Positions 1 through 11,243 of a DNA stretch of 64,000 nucleotides are shown here, in pieces. The first letter of the stretch is position 1; each line of letters starts with the position of its first letter. The position numbers and the translations under genes were made by a program. The stretch lies in the NCBI RefSeq assembly GCF_027172205.1, contig NC_070614.1:33780001-33844000 (forward strand), given 5' to 3'. A model generated the notes under the pieces. It was not told where the DNA came from, did not search any database, and worked only from the letters and a program-made list of their open reading frames with translations. This DNA is from Podarcis raffonei (lineage: Eukaryota; Chordata; Lepidosauria; Squamata; Lacertidae).

Positions 1-1320
1 TGTGTCCCCTGTTTGCATTTCACCATCTTCTCCTCTGAGTGACCCCACTGTTTCTTTGTTCTTCCTTTTGCTACGAACATACCCATAAAAGCCTTTTTTG
101 TTGCTTTTAACCTCTCTAGCAAGCCTGAGTTCATTCTGTGCTTTAGCTTTTCTGACTTTGTGTCTACACGTGCTGGCTATTTGTTTGAATTCCTCTTTGG
201 TGGTTTCCCCCCTTTTCCATTTTTTGTACACATCCTTTTTTAATCTTAACTCAGTTAAAAGTTCTTTAGATAGCCACCCTGGCTTCTTTAGGCACCTTCC
301 ATGTTTCCGTCTCATTGGTATTGCCTGAAGTTGTGCTTTTACTATCTCCCTCTTAACAAACTCCCAGCCATCATGAACTCCCTTTCCTTTTAGTATTACT
401 CTCCATGGGATCTCACCCAGCACGTCCCTAAGTTTTATGAAGTCGGCTTTCTTAAAGTCAAGAAATTGAGTCCTAGTATGCTTGGCTGCTCCTTTCCGCT
501 GTATAGTAAACTTCAGAAGAGCATGATCACTTGCGCCTAATGATCCTTACACTTCTACCCCACTAACCGGGTCATCAACATTGGTTAGGACCAGATCTAA
601 AATGGCTGTTCCTCTTGTTGCTTCTCCCACTTTCTGGACAATAAAGTTGTCTGCAAGGCCAGTGAGGAATCTGTTTGACCTTATGCTCTTGGCTGAGTTT
701 GACATCCAACAAATATCCGGGTAATTGAAGTCCCCCATTACTACTATCTCCCTTCCTTTTGCATGCTTGGCCATCTGTTCCAGGAAGGCATCATCTATGT
801 CCTCCGTTTGGCTTGGGGATCTATAGTAAACTCCCACAATGAGGTCACTGTTATTCTTCTCTCCCTTAATTTTGACCCAAATGCTCTCACTTTGGCTTTG
901 AGGTTCTAAATCTTGGATCTCTTCACAGGTATACACATCCCTGACATATAACGCCACTCCTCCTCCTTTCTTGTCTGGTCTGTTTCTCTGAAATAGATTG
1001 TATCCCTCCATTATTACATTCCAATCGTGGGACTTATCCCACCAGGTTTCAGTGATGCCTATTATGTCATATTTAGTTTGCTGTACCAAGAGCTCAAGCT
1101 CATCTTGTTTATTTCCCATGCTTTGCGCATTAGTGTACAGACATTGAAGTCCATTAATCATTCCCCCGTGTCTCTTATTTAAGGATTTTTTCCTCCCACC
1201 ACTAGGTCTGCGTGCTGTTTGCTCCATTTGGTCTATGACATTTGGATGATCATCTTCATCAATTGATAGACTCCTACCTTCAGGAGCACTGTCTCCCTCC
1301 CCCACATTAGTCAGTTTAAA
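1..1320 (-). CDS. CR1 LINE ORF2, endonuclease and start of the RT region (partial)
   Basis: The frame begins beside the ORF1 stop with no ATG of its own at the junction (the nearest ATG is in the ORF1 frame). It encodes an APE-type endonuclease with YTNAQS, ITETWW and GDFNYP motifs. One premature TAA lies at 547-549, just before the SDH motif that holds the catalytic histidine (ASDHALL). After that stop the same frame is open again to base 1, giving the basic linker typical of CR1 between endonuclease and reverse transcriptase. The copy is therefore a slightly decayed full ORF2 start, not a functional element. Confidence 0.8.
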
Positions 1321-2384
1321 GCCCTCCTGATGAGGTTTCTGAAATTTTTGGCAAAAGCATTCCTTCCAACCGTTGTGAGGTGCAGCCCATCGCTTGCCAG
1401 AAGTCCATCTTCAAAAAACTGCAGTCCGTGATCTAAGAATCCAAACCGTTCCTGTTTACACCATTTGCGAAGCCAGCTGTTCACTTCCACTATTTTTCCC
1501 TCTCTCCCTGGGCCACGTCGTTCAACTGGGAGGACAGATGAGATGACAATTTGTGCATTTAATTGCTTCAATTTCCTGCCCAGAGCCTCGTAGTCTCTTT
1601 TGATCTTCTGGAGGCTATTGCTTGCAGTGTCATTGGTTCCCACATGAACCAAGAGGAAGGGGTATTTGTCAGTGGGTTTTATGATTCCTTGGAGTTGTTC
1701 AGTTACATCTTGGATCTTAGCCCCGGGGAGACAGCACACTTCCCGAGACATCTTGTCAGGCCCACAGATCACTGCTTCTGTTCCCCTCAGTAGGGAATCC
1801 CCTATCACCACTACACGCCTCCTCTTAGGTCTGGTCAGGGTTCTTCTGTGAGCTGTCCGTTCCAAGGTCGCCTGCGCATTTCCTGAGGACTGACTTTGCT
1901 GCTCGCCTTCATATACCTGATCAACTGTAATGAGGGAGAGATCCTCAAATGGAGTCTGTTCTTCGTCTTCCACGCTAGGGGAGAGGACCTCAAAGCGATT
2001 GTGTATTTCTAAACAATCAGAGCGAACCCTGGGCCTCCTACTTCTTTGAGTCATGTTTCTCCATATATCTGGCTCCTGTGCTGGTGAACTAGCCTCCTTC
2101 TCAGGGGAGTCCCCTGTCTCCTCCTTGGTGGAGACGGTGTGCTCTGTTGCTTCCAAGAAGAGCTCCAGCTCTCTAATTCTTTGGAGCGTAGCTACACGTT
2201 CCTCCAGTTGCTGGACTTTGTCTTTTAAGAGGGCAATCAACATGCAATTGCTGCAGGTAAAGCTGCCTGCAACCTTTGGCAAGATGGCAAACATTGCGCA
2301 GGAACCGCAGGCGACTGAAGCTGTTCCCTCACCCTCCATCTTGAGAATGTGTCGTTGGGGGTGGCTACAGCGGTCCTCCATCAT
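1311..2384 (-). CDS. CR1 LINE ORF1 protein with SGNH esterase-like domain
   Basis: An open frame of 357 residues. The N-terminus has two CxxC pairs (C26/C29, C44/C47) that look like a zinc-binding site, followed by a leucine-rich coiled-coil stretch (about 52-85), then a polar linker. The C-terminal half is an SGNH/GDSL hydrolase-like domain with GDS (195-197), GTND (249-252) and SDGLHL (331-336), which match blocks I, III and V and supply the catalytic Ser, Asn, Asp and His. ORF1 proteins of the CR1 clade are known to carry such esterase domains; the role is thought to be RNP and membrane or nucleic-acid handling during retrotransposition. No stop interrupts it. Its stop overlaps the beginning of the ORF2 frame, so ORF2 may be translated by reinitiation. 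Confidence 0.8.
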   Translation of the reverse strand: MMEDRCSHPQRHILKMEGEGTASVACGSCAMFAILPKVAGSFTCSNCMLIALLKDKVQQLEERVATLQRIRELELFLEATEHTVSTKEETGDSPEKEASSPAQEPDIWRNMTQRSRRPRVRSDCLEIHNRFEVLSPSVEDEEQTPFEDLSLITVDQVYEGEQQSQSSGNAQATLERTAHRRTLTRPKRRRVVVIGDSLLRGTEAVICGPDKMSREVCCLPGAKIQDVTEQLQGIIKPTDKYPFLLVHVGTNDTASNSLQKIKRDYEALGRKLKQLNAQIVISSVLPVERRGPGREGKIVEVNSWLRKWCKQERFGFLDHGLQFFEDGLLASDGLHLTTVGRNAFAKNFRNLIRRALN

Positions 2385-2654
2385 AAAAAATGTGAAGAAA
2401 AAAACCTAGGTCTCCCCCAACAAAGGTTTGAGACAAGCTCCCCTAAATCTAAAAGATGGATCAAACTGCGCGCCGCTGACCTGCAAGCTCTGATAAGCTC
2501 CTCCCACAGCTAATCCCCTGCCTCAACAGAAGCCCTGCCCCCTCTGACCTTTGCACAGGGAGAGCAGCTAATCAGCCACAAGAAACTCACACAAGAAAAC
2601 CCTTTTTGTTCCTTCTTCAGCCGCTGCCCTACAAGCTCTCTTGTAGTACAAGCT

Positions 2655-2820
2655 CTCTTGAAGTGCTCCCTACTTGCACTTCATGCTTTCGAACTGCTAG
2701 GTTGGCAGGAGCAGGGACCGAGCAACGGGAGCTCATCCCATCGCAGGGATTCGAACCGCTGACCTTCTGATTGGCAAGCCCTAGGCTCTGTGGTTTAACC
2801 CACAGTGCCACCCACGGCCC
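2655..2820 (-). mobile_element. Sauria-type tRNA SINE, 3'-truncated
   Basis: On the minus strand the sequence begins with the tRNA-related head: GTGGGTGGCACTGTGGGTTA (A box region) and GGTTCGAATCCC-like B box, then the CTGCCAACCTAGCAGTTCGAAAGC body. It matches the copies at 46868 and 53484 but stops before the (TTTACC)n tail, probably cut by the adjacent CR1. Confidence 0.75.
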
Positions 2821-2829
2821 CACATGGCT

Positions 2830-3406
2830 TTTTGTTTTTTTGTTTTTTTAAATAAATTTTTATTGATTTTCCAACATAAATTATAACACATTACAACTTA
2901 CAATACAAAGACAAACAAACATATAAACATGTATAATTTCATAACCTTTTTTTTCTTAAACCCAATTTCGACGACTTCCCCATGCCTCCCTTTTCTGCAT
3001 CCCTGTTTTAAACTTTTTCAGCAACCCCTAATCTCAATTACTTATAATTCACTTTCTTTAATCCTTTTTCTCTTACCCAATCATTTATCGCTGCAAATCT
3101 GCTTTGCCTTACCCATGACATTTTAGCACTCAATAATTTTACAACAGTTCTTGAGGTAAAGTTTAAATTTCTTCCAGTCTTCTTCCACCGTCTCTTTTCC
3201 TTGGTCACGGATTCTGCCCGTCATCTCAGCCAATCCCATATAGTCAATCACCTTCGTCTGCCACTCTTCCAGCGTGGGTAGTTCTTGTGTCTTCCAATAC
3301 TTTGCTAGAAGAACTCTTGCTGCTGTTGTAGCGTACATAAAAAGCGTCCTATCTTTCCTTAACACCAATTGGCCTACCATGCCCAGGAGAAAAGCCTCTG
3401 GTTTCT
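2830..3406 (-). mobile_element. 5'-truncated L1 LINE, 3' end
   Basis: Minus-strand L1 3' end with T-rich (A-rich on the minus strand) tail at 2830-2860 and the last ~100 codons of ORF2 (3123-3437, with [12 protein letters not shown] and YATTAARVLLAKYWKTQELP). The same family as the longer copy at 57024-58480. Both flanks carry CCCACATGGCT (2819-2829 and 3407-3417), an 11-bp candidate target-site duplication. Confidence 0.7.
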
Positions 3407-3449
3407 CCCACATGGCTATTTGAAAGCCCTTATTCACTCATATGTCTGG

Positions 3450-3775
3450 GTTTTGAGATCTTCTGGGGAGGCCCTTCTCTTGGTCCTACTATAAGCATTC
3501 TTGGTGGGGAGGCGGGAAAGGGCCTTCTTAGTGGTTGCTCCCAGACTCTGGAACTTCCTTCCTGGAGAAACTAGACTAGTTCCCTCTTTGTTCTCCTTCC
3601 TCCAACAGATGAAAACTTTCTTGTTGCAACAGGATTTAGGGAACTTACTTCTTTTCATGAAAGGGCTGGTGCCGTGCTGTTTTTATTGTATTTATTGGTA
3701 TGCTTGAAACAGATTTTATATATGTATATAGTTTTAATTCTACTACACTTAATTGTTTTTTAATGATTTTTTCTA
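3450..3775 (+). mobile_element. L2-like LINE 3' end
   Basis: Plus-strand remnant whose translation contains the typical L2 C-terminal signature RAFLVVAPRLWNFLP followed by a leucine/lysine-rich tail (3521-3660), then an AT-rich 3' region. Decayed fragment. Confidence 0.6.
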
Positions 3776-3931
3776 TGTTTTTATCTGTTCTTGAGTCCTA
3801 GTGGGGGGAAAGGTGAAGTAGTAGTAGTAATAATACTAATACTAATAATGACGATGATAATAATAATGTCAGTATGTGTTTGCTTGTGTGTATGTGTGCA
3901 TGTATTCCTGACACACCCATCCTTTCTATAG

Positions 3932-4774
3932 TTCACATATGGTTTTGTACCAATGATGAACGATAAAGGCAAAGGCTTTACCTTCTACCAGATGGTTCCA
4001 AATGAGAGCTACCAGTATAAGGGAATTATACAACTACTTTTACACTTCAAGTGGATATGGGTTGGGATCCTTGCTAAAGATGATGACAGTGGTGAAACGT
4101 TCGTGCATACCATACTTGCAGAATTTCCCCTGAAAGGAATTTGTGTTGCCTTCCTAGAAAGAATCATGATATTTGTTTTCGATAGCTTGGGTGAAACGAG
4201 AAACCAGATACTGGAAATATACTATAATTCCATGAAGAGTAATGCCAATGTAGTGATTGTGTATGATGAAAGTACTTTGTTTTTGAGGGCATTGCTGTAT
4301 CTACCAGAACTGGGCGCGGTGACTATGAAACCTAAAGGAAAAGTGTGGCTTATGACAGCTCAGATGGAACTCTCAGCAAACCATTATGAAAGGCAATGGG
4401 ATATACAAACCATCCATGGAGCTCTGTCCTTCACCATTCACTCAAATAAAGTCAGAGGATTTCAACACTTTCTTCAAACCAGAAACAATTTCTTGACAAA
4501 GGAAGATGGTTTCATCAAGGACTTCTGGGAAAAGGCTTTTTGGTGTGAATTTCAAGATCCATTTGTTAGCCAGGAAGGTAAGGATCTCTGTACTGGTGCA
4601 GAGAAGCTGGAGAGTCTTCCTGGGACATTTTTTGAAATGAACATGATTGGTCACAGCTACAACATATACAATGCTGTCTATGCCGTGACACATGCTTTAC
4701 ATAATATGCAATTACACCAGGCTAGGCAAGGAGCAATGATGAATGGAAGGAGACTGAATCTTCAGCCATGGCAG
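3932..4774 (+). CDS. V2R-A exon 3 (ligand-binding domain)
   Basis: 281 codons between a CTATAG acceptor and a CAG/GTAATG donor. Starts FTYGFVP and holds FYQMVPNE and the WxWVGI block; ends QPWQ. This is the ANF-receptor-like (Venus flytrap) segment; no stop or frameshift. Confidence 0.85.
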
Positions 4775-7325
4775 GTAATGGCCTAAGAACATCAAGATGG
4801 CAAAATAACAGATCTCTCGATGCAATACCAGATTTTTTTTCACCACTTGACTTAGACCTAAGTCAGATAATCTCCAGCAATCTAATGTGTCATAAAGATT
4901 GATTCATAGCCTCCAAACTTGGTTACTGGACTGAACAATGGTAGTGGTACTTTAATGATAGAGCACCTGCATTGTATACAGAAGACCCAATTTACATCCT
5001 TAGAATTTCCAATTAAAACTCCTCAACTGAAGACCTAGGAAAGACTTCTGCATTTGCCCTGTGAGATTTGCTTTGAGGAAGTAGCTAGATTACTGTGGTG
5101 GAAAGGACAATGTCAGTATGAACACAATTTTATACATTATCTATAAACATCCTCATGTAATTTTGATTTTCTTTCCCATTTAGCTCCACCACTTTCTGAA
5201 ACTTGTCTCATTTAACAACTGTGTCGGTGATGAGGTTGCTTTTAACCAGAAAGGGGAATTGATTGTTGGATTTGATATAATAAACTGGGTCATTTTTCCA
5301 AACCAGACATTCCAAAGAGTGAAAATTGGAAGTGTAGATCCCCAGGAAAATGGGTTCACAATTCATGATGATGCCATCACATGGCACACAGGTTTTAATG
5401 AGGTAGGGACTGTTCCATTTTGAGTGTTTTCTGGAGGTATAATGTTACTTAGAGTAAATGTGTGCATATGCATGTGAACATGTATCACATTGGTAAAGAA
5501 GTCCTGTAATGCTACTTACCCACATAGGAAACTACCGGCAGTTTATGGAATGTCAGGTGCTCTTCAGAACTTTTTAAAACCATTGTTTTGTGCCCACAAC
5601 ACATTTATTTAGATAAGCAGATCAGATACAAATATCAAAACCACTGGTAACATGATTTCCAATTGGTAATATTCTACTTCTTCCCATTTATGGAACAGAC
5701 ACTACCTCTTTCTTTGTGTACTGACAGCTGTCACCCTGGTCACAGCAGGAAAAAACGGGATGAGAATGAGTTTTGCTGCTATGATTGTGTTGCATGTCCA
5801 GAAGGGAAGATCTCAAACCAATATGGTAAGATATGTAGTGTGCAGTGTTACCTTATGATCCTAAGGAACATAAATGATAGTTCCATGTTCACATCATGAT
5901 GGATGCCAGACCACGCAGGAGTATATGCTGCAAAGGTTGTAATCTGGAAAAAGATTCTAGTTAATCTACAGCTTTCTGAAAATTTTCCTTGGGAGCAGTT
6001 CTTTCAACTTGCAATAGTAAATCAAAGAGGGCGGCAGAAAGAATTTGTTTAAATTGTGGCCTGGATCACTAGGCTAGTGTTTCACAGAATCTGTCCTCAA
6101 ACATTTTCTTTCTCCATAAAAGACATTTCTATATTCTTCCTTATTTTCAGAGAACTTGCAAATCTTTTTAGAAAGCTGGTCATTGCAGGTTTTGAGCTTA
6201 CCTAAATATTATGAAAGTTGGGATATACATATAAATACTTCTAATACACATATGAGTGAGGCTAATCAAGGTTATTATTATTGTTATTTTAAAAAAGAAA
6301 GTCCTGATGCATCATCAGTGGTCCTGGTATGAGCTCTGTAATGAGCACTTCATGTCATATTTATGGGGAAATGCAGGAAGTATAAAATGTTTTAAATTAT
6401 TATAGGACTATTTTCCTTTTCAGACAGGGATGACTGTACCAAATGTCAAGTTGACCAATATCCAAACAAGGAAAAGAATTCATGTATTCCTAAGATGGTA
6501 ACCTATTTGTCCTATGAAGAACCTTTGGGGATTAGTTTAGCTACCTCAGCACTTTTCTTTTCCATGGTCACAGTTCTGGTGCTAGGAACATTTATAAAAC
6601 ACAATGACACTCCCATTGTCAAAGCCAACAACCAGAACCTCACCTACACTCTCCTCATCTCCCTCCTGCTCTGCTTCCTTTGTGCACTGCTATTTATTGG
6701 AAAACCTCAGAAAGTGATGTGTCTACTGCGACAAATTAGTTTTGGTATGGTCTTCTCCGTAGCCCTGTCTTGTGTGTTGGCCAAAACCATCACTGTGGTC
6801 CTGGCTTTCATGGCAAGCAAGCCAGGAAGCAGCATGAGGAAATGGATAGGAAAAAGCCTGTCTAGCTTCATTGTCCTTTCCTGCTCCGTTATCCAAGCAG
6901 GCATTTGCATTGTGTGGCTCTTAACCTCTCCTCCATTCCCAGATGCTGATGCACACTCAGTGACTGAAGAATTTATACTGGGATGTAATGAAGGGTCTGT
7001 GACTATGTTTTACTCTGTTCTGGGATATATGGGCCTCCTGGCTATTGTCAGCTTTACGGTGGCTTTCCTTGCCAGGAAGTTACCTGATAGCTTTAATGAA
7101 GCCAAGTTTATCTCTTTCAGCATGCTGGTCTTTTGCAGTGTTTGGTTGTCCTTTGTCCCAACATATCTGAGCACCAAAGGAAAATACACGGCAGCTGTGG
7201 AGATATTCGCCATTTTTGCATCTAGTGCTGGATTACTGGGTTGCATATTTTCCCCTAAATGTTACATCATTATCTTGAAGCCTAAGCTAAACAATAGGGA
7301 ACAGTTATTAAGGAAAAGATATTGA
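3932..7325 (+). CDS. V2R-A: vomeronasal type-2 receptor, exons 3-6 (5' part not in window)
   Basis: Four open exons join in frame: 3932-4774, 5184-5402, 5699-5825, 6424-7325 (2,091 nt; 696 residues plus stop). All junctions are GT-AG with phases 0, 0, 1. The product has the lower part of the ligand-binding domain, the cysteine-rich linker and a complete seven-helix domain, so this part is not decayed. Exons 1 and 2 are absent from 1-3931, which is filled by CR1, SINE, L1 and L2 copies. In the other genes here intron 2 is only 620-950 bp, so either transposons have pushed the first two exons beyond the left edge or they are lost. Exon 4 has 73 codons and exon 3 starts FTYG, as in D1, D2 and E, placing A in that subgroup. 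Function of the gene as a whole cannot be settled from this window. Confidence 0.85.
4930..5065 (+). mobile_element. Old tRNA-derived SINE remnant in V2R-A intron 3
   Basis: Decayed match to a SINE common in reptiles: a run resembling GATAGAGCACCTGCATTGTA followed by AGAAGACCCAATTTACATCC, i.e. degraded A and B boxes. A second remnant of similar type lies at 29590-29745. Confidence 0.4.
5184..5402 (+). CDS. V2R-A exon 4
   Basis: 73 codons, CATTTAG acceptor and GAG/GTAGGG donor. Starts LHHFLK; contains [15 protein letters not shown] and ends with the ITWHTGFNE motif that closes the ligand-binding domain. Confidence 0.85.
5699..5825 (+). CDS. V2R-A exon 5 (cysteine-rich, NCD3G)
   Basis: 127 nt after AACAG and before GTAAGA. 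Encodes the six-cysteine pattern [24 protein letters not shown] basic stretch (SRKKRDENE) replaces the usual KKxKEGxP, a mild variation. Confidence 0.85.
6424..7325 (+). CDS. V2R-A exon 6 (seven-helix domain, stop)
   Basis: 902 nt from a TTTTCAG acceptor to TGA at 7323-7325. Carries the rest of the cysteine-rich linker, YEEPLG, the [10 protein letters not shown] loop between helices 1 and 2, and the [10 protein letters not shown] and YLSTKGKY motifs near helices 5-7. All seven hydrophobic segments are present. Confidence 0.9.
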
Positions 7326-10300
7326 ACAGTATAATGAAGTTTCAAAGGGTGTTTGACAACTGATTCCTCCCCCATCTCTCTTTGTCAGAGTCTCCCATTT
7401 ACTTCTGCCTTGGATGTCGTCTATGTCCTTTTAGCAAAGTGGTCTGGCATTGAGTCACACTTTAAGAAAACTGTCACTGGATACACTTCTCCCTTTCATT
7501 TCCACCCCTTTCAGCTTTTTTGGGGGGGCAGGCGGGGATGTGAGGTATCATTTCGACTCCATTTCAGTAAGCAAAATATTCTGAACCATGTCACATTCTG
7601 AAATGTTTTAACCTTGCAATTAAATTCTGCGGAATCTGAAGTTGATGGCATGGGAGTTTGAACTGGGTCTCTAGCATTAAACAAATTTCCTGTTGCAGTA
7701 CCAGTGCTCTGGGCTTCCCTCTCACCAGTCAGCCAAAGTTCCTCAGAGGAATAGCATCCTCGGTGCTGCAGTGCTCTCCTTAGTGCTTTCAGCTGACTCT
7801 ACAGATTGAAGCCAATCAGGTTCCACCCGAAACCTATGGAAAGTTGTCATGTACTGCAAGATTCTTTTTTCCTATGTTGATCACCAGCCTGAGCAATTTG
7901 CCTTATTGATAGTCTATTTAAATTTCCCCATGCATAACACCTGAGAGACAAGACACCTCTGGATACAAGTTGTTGGGAATAACAAATGCAGGAGAATGCT
8001 ATTGTGCTCAGGTTCTACTTGAGGGTTTCCCACAGACGTCTAGCTGGCCACTTTGAGAATTGGATGCTGGACTTTGGATGAGCCTTTGGCCTGATCCAGC
8101 AAAGCTATTTTAATGTCCCATAGTTACCCTGCACAGCCTTCCCACCCACCCAGTCTCAGTCTTCTAATTGCCCTCAAGCCTTTTTTGCCTATGCCTTCTG
8201 CTTCTGTTTGGTTTGTCTCTTTCAGTAAGCAAATTCACATAAGTTCACAACTATACCTCCTTCCAGTCCCTCATATGCTAATTGCTTTACTTGCCTCAGA
8301 ACTACACTTTGGATCTAAGCCTATCAAAAATTAATCCCCAAATTAAACAAAGATCCATGTGGACATTGAGAAAATTCTCAAGCGAGACAAGTACGTATTC
8401 CTTAGAGTTTTAACAGCACAGTCTTTCAGGATAAACCAGATTTTTTTAAGATTTCAAAACCCTATTCTTCCACTTTATATTACTATTGCTCATTGTTTTC
8501 TTGTGGATTTCATGTCACAGAGTTACTAAAGATGGGTTTCTTTACTTTGTTCTTTGCCATCTGTTTGGCAACATTGCAAGGACAGTTTCCTTTGGCGTTA
8601 TTTAAATCAGTTTGATGTCAGATGTCACTGTGTTTCTTGCTGTATTTTCAGTTCCAAATTGTAAATGTAATAGTCTATAAATAAAACACTGTTCATTGGA
8701 CTATCCCCACAGTATATGTCTCAAACTATTCAAAAATTGTGGTGTGGGCTCATGCATCTCTTGTCTCATGGGAGAAGGAGAAAAACAGTGAGAGAAAAGC
8801 ATAAATAAATTTAGGTCACAAAGGAGGTGCTGTGTCCATTTGTTTGTTTTATCCTTCCATTCTTAGGCACCTCTGATCTACATGAGGGGTGTCTAAAGAG
8901 CTGGTAGTGAGTTTAGTCTCTTTGTTCTGCTTGTCTATACTTGCATCTGGGATATAAAAGTGGCCAGTAAGAAAAGGGGTTACGTTGCTTCATCCATCAA
9001 AACCAAAACTATGATAGGTTCATTACATGCATTTGGCATATATCTCCATTGCATTAAAATTATAACTCATTTGGGATTTTTTTTTTTTACTTATTTGGGA
9101 AGAGAGGGGTTACCCTTTTAAAATTGGATAAACCACCATCAATTTTCAACTGAAAGGGATTATGATTGTTGAGTTAATCTCAGTAAACAGATTAACAAAC
9201 ACAAGGAGTCCACAATTGGAATATATTTTACATATTTCCAGAGGCAACAAATCAATGATGTTTACTTCTATTGTAAGTAGAGTTGCAAATGACTGCACTT
9301 TTAATATGGAGATTTCATGCATGCAGTGTCAAATGGGCATATATCAATAATTCAGTATTGTGGTTACCATTCCAGTGCATTCACTCATTTAAATCAGTAG
9401 GGCCAGTAACAATACTCATTCAATAAATAAAACTAGCACATTGTTTACTAGATAAGTATTCATGAGGATGATTGCAGCATGTGATGAGAGGAATCTTTAT
9501 TGCATATATTAATATTGCACAGCATGAAGCAATTTGATGCATAAAAACCGACTCCTCTTGGAATAAAACATCATCCAGACCCATAATTATTGTTCAAAGA
9601 ACTTGTTCAAAACAGGTACAAAAATATCAATGATACATCCAGAAAGTTGTATAAAGCATATGCATATTCAGACATAGGTTCTTCTTCTTAAATATAAGTC
9701 ATAATTACTATAAGAGCAAAAATCAAATCTCTTGTCTCTCCCATAGCCTACATTAGCCTGCATCCAGCCTAAGGCTCTGTAGCACCTGGAGGGGCATCTT
9801 ATCACATCCTTCTCTTACTGTGCCTGGAAACAAAAGACCAATAGGCAACTATCTTCAAGATGGTGAATTTGCAGTTGAATATCCTCATGGGATCTAAGGT
9901 TAAACACACACATGAGGACTAGCAGAGAACATCAACAGTTAATTATCAACTAAGAAGCTTAGGAAGCTTCCTTCTAGCTTAGTATGCTCCAATGGAATGT
10001 TCTAATGTTAAGCCCTACACAATATACATACAGGCATTTCTCTATTTCAGTGTGTTACTAAGCAATTATGCTTAACAATCTTTTCAGAGGATTACAGGCA
10101 CCACCCACATGACACCTGCATTTTCCCCTTCTTTGCAGTGATACCTTCTCCCTCTGGTCCTGACCACAATATCTTTAAGATCGCCTATTATTGTTATGAA
10201 TAGTCACTTTCTGTTCAATTGTTTGAAGGCAATGAACAATAAAAAGAGCAAACAAACAAACACGTTAAAAATGCACACATACAAAATCCCCAGCATACAT

Positions 10301-10418
10301 TTAAAACAAAACTTATATCATACAAAAGAGATAATCTTGCCACAGACCATTTTTTCCAGCCAGGAAATCCAGTTGGGACAAACATACATTTAATTGCTTG
10401 TAGAAAATATGGATAGTG
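7326..10418. other. Intergenic region between V2R-A and V2R-B
   Basis: About 3 kb without a supportable gene. It includes the 3' flank of V2R-A and a short dispersed-repeat tail at 8060-8105 (GGATGAGCCTTTGGCCTGAT), a 3' end seen in old reptile LINE/SINE copies. Short open frames here have no recognisable domains. AATAAA occurs at 8682-8687 but is too far from the stop to assign. Confidence 0.5.
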
Positions 10419-10531
10419 TAAGGTTACCAGATTTTTTTCAATGAATCCGAGGACACTTTTCAACTTCAATGGATTTTGTATTTGTAAATCCGGGGGCTGT
10501 CCCCGGGAAACGGGGATGTCTGGTAACCTTA
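10419..10531. mobile_element. hAT-type MITE with perfect 8-bp duplication
   Basis: 113-bp element bounded by perfect 13-bp inverted ends TAAGGTTACCAGA / TCTGGTAACCTTA. The 8-bp flanks GGATAGTG (10411-10418 and 10532-10539) are identical, the target-duplication length of hAT transposases. Confidence 0.8.
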
Positions 10532-10539
10532 GGATAGTG

Positions 10540-10670
10540 GGTTCCTGTAACATCTCAATGGGAATGATATTCCACAGGACAGGGGCAACCACCAGGGGTG
10601 TCAACTTGAATAAAATATTCAGGGGTGGGGCAGGTAACCCCCAGCCCACATAATCAATCAGAAGATGCAG
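10540..10670 (-). mobile_element. Possible L2-like LINE tail
   Basis: Contains TCAATGGGAATGATATTCCA and ACAGGGGCAACCACC, resembling the reverse complement of L2 3' coding sequence seen at 54800-54860. Too decayed for a firm family call. Confidence 0.3.
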
Positions 10671-10879
10671 CGCGCACACATCATTTGAATAGCAATGCCC
10701 ATCAAAAAAATTATTGTGACCTGAAGGCAACTCAGCTCCTAGGAGTTGGCTCTTAGGGCAGCCATACTGAATATGCTGCTCCGAGTTACTGAGGAGCAGG
10801 CTTATGAGATGTTTGGAACTTGCAGGAGATACTTTCCTGACTGCAGACAATTACTGGCTGTATTAAGCATAATGCAGCC

Positions 10880-11003
10880 CAGGGGTTTTTTCAGTTGGAA
10901 CTGACCGGAACTCAGTTCTGGCACCTCTCAGGTGGGTGCAATTGCATTCATGGGAGACATTCATGGGAGTTCTGGCATGTCTTATTCTAGAAAACCAGCA
11001 CTG
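10880..11003. mobile_element. hAT-type MITE with perfect 8-bp duplication
   Basis: 124-bp element, ends CAGGGGTTTTTTC and ...CCAGCACTG, with 8-bp flanks ATGCAGCC repeated exactly at 10872-10879 and 11004-11011. Interior shows GGAACTCAGTTCTGGCACCT, a non-autonomous family that I recognise from reptile sequence. Confidence 0.8.
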
Positions 11004-11243
11004 ATGCAGCCTTTCAAGTAAGCTGCTGAAAACCTACTTTAAAAAACAACAACAAAAAGAGTTGAGTATATTTTAATAGAAGAGTTGTTGAAAGGATACC
11101 AAAAGAAGGAAAGGCAGTTCTCAGTCTGTTAGCCCCAAATTGTTTCTCATGCTGGGAGGATTTTTAAAAGCACATCTTCTCCCCAGGGCATGATTTCACT
11201 GCTCGATAAAAGCTAATATCAGAAGACCTAGAGGCTTAACATA

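Larger units (their letters stand above)
1..2640 (-). mobile_element. CR1-type LINE, 5' half (5' UTR, ORF1, start of ORF2)
   Basis: A non-LTR retrotransposon read on the minus strand, running off the left edge of the window. In order it shows a GC-rich 5' leader (about 2640-2385), ORF1, and ORF2 starting with an APE-type endonuclease. The reverse transcriptase lies outside. Because most CR1 copies are severely 5'-truncated, a copy that keeps its leader, ORF1 and endonuclease is a near full-length, fairly young insertion. Its 5' end sits next to a truncated tRNA SINE; the exact 5' border is uncertain by some tens of bases. Confidence 0.85.

Noticed and set aside
10215-10850. 211-codon minus-strand open frame
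   Set aside because: It runs across a complete hAT MITE and a LINE tail, so the frame is a patchwork of repeats.
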